From positions 682,001 through 746,000 of the forward strand of contig OW818698.1 in the NCBI GenBank assembly GCA_942493375.1: a stretch of DNA of 64,000 bases, written 5' to 3'. The position numbers and the translations under genes are program-made. Source of the DNA: G942493375 sp942493375. GTDB lineage: Bacteria; Armatimonadota; UBA5829. This document shows positions 62,601 through 64,000 of this stretch, piece by piece (within the stretch, counting starts at the first letter, position 1; every line of letters starts with the position of its first letter). The notes under the pieces are model-generated. The model ran no database searches. It saw only the letters and a list, made by a program, of their open reading frames with translations, and was not told where the DNA came from.

Positions 62601-63587
62601 TCTCTCTCGAATATCGCTTTTCAGTGGACCACGGGGGTAGAGATCGGGTGAACGACGGACTTCCTCGGGAATTGGAAAACGCAGAGCAAGATAGAGATTC
62701 CTGTCATCGTATGACATCAGGATATTCGAACACTGCTCCTGGATAGATTTGCCAAAGAATGTATCGAGCAGATTGCCTGCGCCTGCTGCATTGTCCCACT
62801 CATCCTGGGTATTGATTGCATCGATGCCTGGTGCGGTTTTTGCTTTGCCAATAGTTATATGCGCCGTTGACTTGTTCTCAACAGGTGCATCTTTCTGGTA
62901 GAGTGCTTTTACTTCTGAGGGCATTAATGGACGGTTGAAGATCATCAGTTCATCAAAGACTGTTTTGTTCTGGTTCTCTCCGACCTGAAACTCCGGAGCT
63001 GCTTTTTCCATCACGGGGATATCTTCTGTCTCACGGGCCTGCAGTTCTCCATCCAGATAGGTGCAGACTTCACCTTTCTTCCAGGTTGCGACCAGATGGT
63101 GCCACTTGCCCGGTTCCCATTTAGGTTCGAAGTTGCCAATAAACCGGTTATTGCCTCCTGGCCGCATAATCAGGAACCACGTGTAGCCGACTGCATAGTT
63201 GTATAGTAGATAGCACTGAACGACCGGTCCTTCTCCGGGAAACACCAGAAAAGTGTGGCCCTTGCCATCCTCACGCTTCCAGTCAACAGGTTTGATCCAG
63301 AGTGACATTGTGCCCTGGTCCTTGTTGAAATTACCCGAAGTCTGATATTTGAGGGGAGCAGTCTCTCCACCGACCAATGCCCCCTGGCCCCGGATTCCTT
63401 CTACATACTCGGCTGTCCCTAATGTCTGTTCACTGTTACCGCCGGCAACTGCTGCTTTTGTGCTGCCATCAAAAGGAGCATAGAACAACAGATCGCTGCT
63501 ATCTAGAGCAAACACTGATAGACCTGCAGCACATAAAATCACACAAGTCAGTAGGAGCACAGAAATATTGTTCTTATACAAATCCAT
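59655..63587 (-). CDS. Secreted multidomain glycosidase-like protein: LamG, CBM9-like and DUF6067-like domains
   Basis: 1310 residues from ATG 63587, nine bases after GAGGT; longer frames to 63683 lack a better site. The signal peptide ends near SVFA. A concanavalin-type LamG domain (about 28-230) opens with LLFYAPFDGS and contains GTMSLWIKP and KWHHLVATW. A CBM9-like module (about 240-425) has NLYLALRF and DDSFEILL. Ig-like linkers follow. A long catalytic-type region (about 700-1200) with FFWVGCEDGGIEWV and GYYFDLTGPEP resembles the DUF6067 glycosidase-like family. A beta domain closes the chain. It is the largest protein here and probably surface-exposed. Confidence 0.7.
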   Translation of the reverse strand: MDLYKNNISVLLLTCVILCAAGLSVFALDSSDLLFYAPFDGSTKAAVAGGNSEQTLGTAEYVEGIRGQGALVGGETAPLKYQTSGNFNKDQGTMSLWIKPVDWKREDGKGHTFLVFPGEGPVVQCYLLYNYAVGYTWFLIMRPGGNNRFIGNFEPKWEPGKWHHLVATWKKGEVCTYLDGELQARETEDIPVMEKAAPEFQVGENQNKTVFDELMIFNRPLMPSEVKALYQKDAPVENKSTAHITIGKAKTAPGIDAINTQDEWDNAAGAGNLLDTFFGKSIQEQCSNILMSYDDRNLYLALRFPIPEEVRRSPDLYPRGPLKSDIRERDGDIWLDDSFEILLLPQEGNTQHTYRWVINSIGSVFDSKDGQKEWTSSATIKSVADKNNWILEAAIPFSGLGVSTPANGSTWHFNLVQNWKTLANQTGKLATGMADLVFSTQTPIVQINSIGQPDQGQMVLDGTVSNPGSSEASVTLTAQTPGKEINETTTLKLEPGASKSFKLQSAVAEQTASTLIVECRDSTGKSLYLRQFPFVFRPIFMPSLHLLPSKNRMVVDIDRTGAGTRPTDKSFFTDVTIRIPGSKKALKHLQSEQFTQTRQQVSVDLTDLVPGSYEVVASLSTPDRKLGEKILKFEKKTPPAWLNNKAGISAKVPSPFTPLKVLKTGSKLVKISCWGRTYEFNGSLFPSQIITQGKSLLSSPIRLVLSLNGNKTILQSGDTTVTKSSDTRVILVSKCMLDYAQINMKTTIEYDGFIWFDISINNKATLPVESLAFDIPFTSEYATLVYNGPNTGGALKVGEYNSQFTNFFWVGCEDGGIEWVTESQQGWKITKPQQTIQVLNGSKPGTEAITRFNIIDTLVSINKPIKLGFGIQATPVRPKPKGWRQWRLTSYEHPKQEQPNIDAKPWILMWNPRWSQYLNYPVVNPEWKPLLKRRESEGTRSCLYAQIMRTSPIPPEYRYFYEEWRMTPSTQVDFDTIFETIKKDKNPDWTQIGSAPVCVKSSFTDFYMSHLKQSVKQADIKGYYFDLTGPEPCSNQEHGCGWVDDNGEVQAIWPIRAVREFMKRTYVILKENDPTSIIGMHMSGRNLPPMDAFCDVMIDGELFNQDIQRQIAAKGKDNGYCDFLTLDKMRAEYMSSTWGPLTAFLPAFVPGAGEKYHQDSPEAIANIEHLVGLFTLHDSQMWPAWMNPKPLYDTWAAQQKFGWDDKVKFIPYWDKKIAEYITIDSNGVQAVVCSIFKRADKVMLVLFNNSDTDTEVTIHLRPDKLGLTTREFPGIKDYYSSGYFYNLKDEKAAWKLPLRKRNFRMLVPGK

Positions 63588-63683
63588 CAGATAGAACCTC
63601 ACAGCATTCTCTACATTCATATGCCTAGTTGTATTATTATGAAGCTTGTGGAATAATACGCATTGATGTATGAGAGATACCAC

Positions 63684-64000
63684 ATATTTGGGGGAATTGT
63701 AAACTCTTCAACTTTAACAGATTAGTGCTTCAGTGAATCTAGAAGATAGAGACCAGCTTACTTACGTTGAAAGAAACACATGAATCAGTCAACAATGCAT
63801 TCTAAATAACTACAATATCACACATACCTCCATTTTCAACCTTGTTTCGTACGAGTTATCAGTAAAAGCTACGGAGATTAGCTGTTTTGACAATGATTAA
63901 TTTATAGCTTAACATGGAATATAAAGGGTAGTATAAGTTAACCATTTTTTGGCAATCAATAGGTCGACTCTGAATTATGGAACTCAACAGTCAGTGACAG
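63684..64000. other. Right-edge AT-rich region without a gene
   Basis: No ORF of use is seen. A good plus-strand promoter-like pair, TTGACA (63887-63892), 17-base spacer, TAACAT (63910-63915), points out of the window. The minus-strand gene at 63587 must have its promoter here, but none is clear. Confidence 0.4.

Noticed and set aside
1..64000. tRNA, rRNA, transposase or prophage genes
   Set aside because: None recognised on either strand in any gap; the interspersed repeats have no linked transposase here.

Overview
The window looks like chromosomal DNA of an Armatimonadota-type bacterium (inference). Three prepilin-like proteins carry a methylation leader followed by the FPVFAKAREKARQ block and an H-X9-DG tail, a combination I associate with that phylum. 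A beta-barrel outer-membrane protein ending in Phe and a PEP-CTERM protein point to a diderm envelope. No tRNA, rRNA, CRISPR array, transposase or phage gene was seen.

Layout. 0-7.2 kb is a visibly AT-richer accessory segment. It holds a Cap4-type nuclease (5' end cut by the window) with a compact zinc-hook SMC-like ATPase, which together resemble a Lamassu/ABC-3C defence pair. It also holds a YcxB-like protein, a small membrane protein, a STAS anti-sigma antagonist, a stand-alone LuxR helix-turn-helix, and two PEP-CTERM-type proteins. 7.2-21 kb is one long minus-strand carbohydrate locus: a GH106-like glycosidase, an MFS transporter, a sugar ABC transporter (binding protein and two permeases, no ATPase), three secreted Asp-box paralogues and an aldo/keto reductase. 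21-24.5 kb holds three prepilin-like genes and a FadR-type GntR regulator. That regulator and one prepilin gene share a near-identical promoter/operator block. 24.8-43.6 kb holds a secreted protein of unknown family, three translationally coupled amidohydrolases, a UroD-like protein, a secreted GH-A/GH42 double glycosidase, a CBM-like protein coupled to a 925-residue glycosidase-like protein, a GH36 galactosidase, a possible degenerate subtilase, a beta-barrel protein and a sugar isomerase/epimerase. 43.9-54.2 kb is mostly housekeeping: membrane protein, PfkB kinase, alaS, then an overlapping operon of a phosphatase-like membrane protein, ruvX, mltG, yqeG-like and aroE. 54.3-63.6 kb returns to polysaccharide use: a heparinase II/III-type lyase, a GH127-like arabinofuranosidase and a 1311-residue LamG+CBM9+glycosidase protein.

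The genes together suggest a specialist on complex, probably rhamnose-, galactose-, arabinose- and uronic-acid-containing plant or algal polysaccharide. Large secreted enzymes cut the polymer. Oligomers are imported by the ABC and MFS transporters rather than by a SusCD pair. Cytoplasmic GH106, GH36 and GH127 enzymes then finish the job. Specific substrates are inference.

Intergenic space is crowded with short interspersed repeats: several families of palindromic units, some nested in one another, some degenerate tandem arrays. These repeats, the shared regulator/prepilin promoter and the left-edge defence pair are the best leads for new biology. All statements come from reading the sequence by eye; no database search or folding computation was run.
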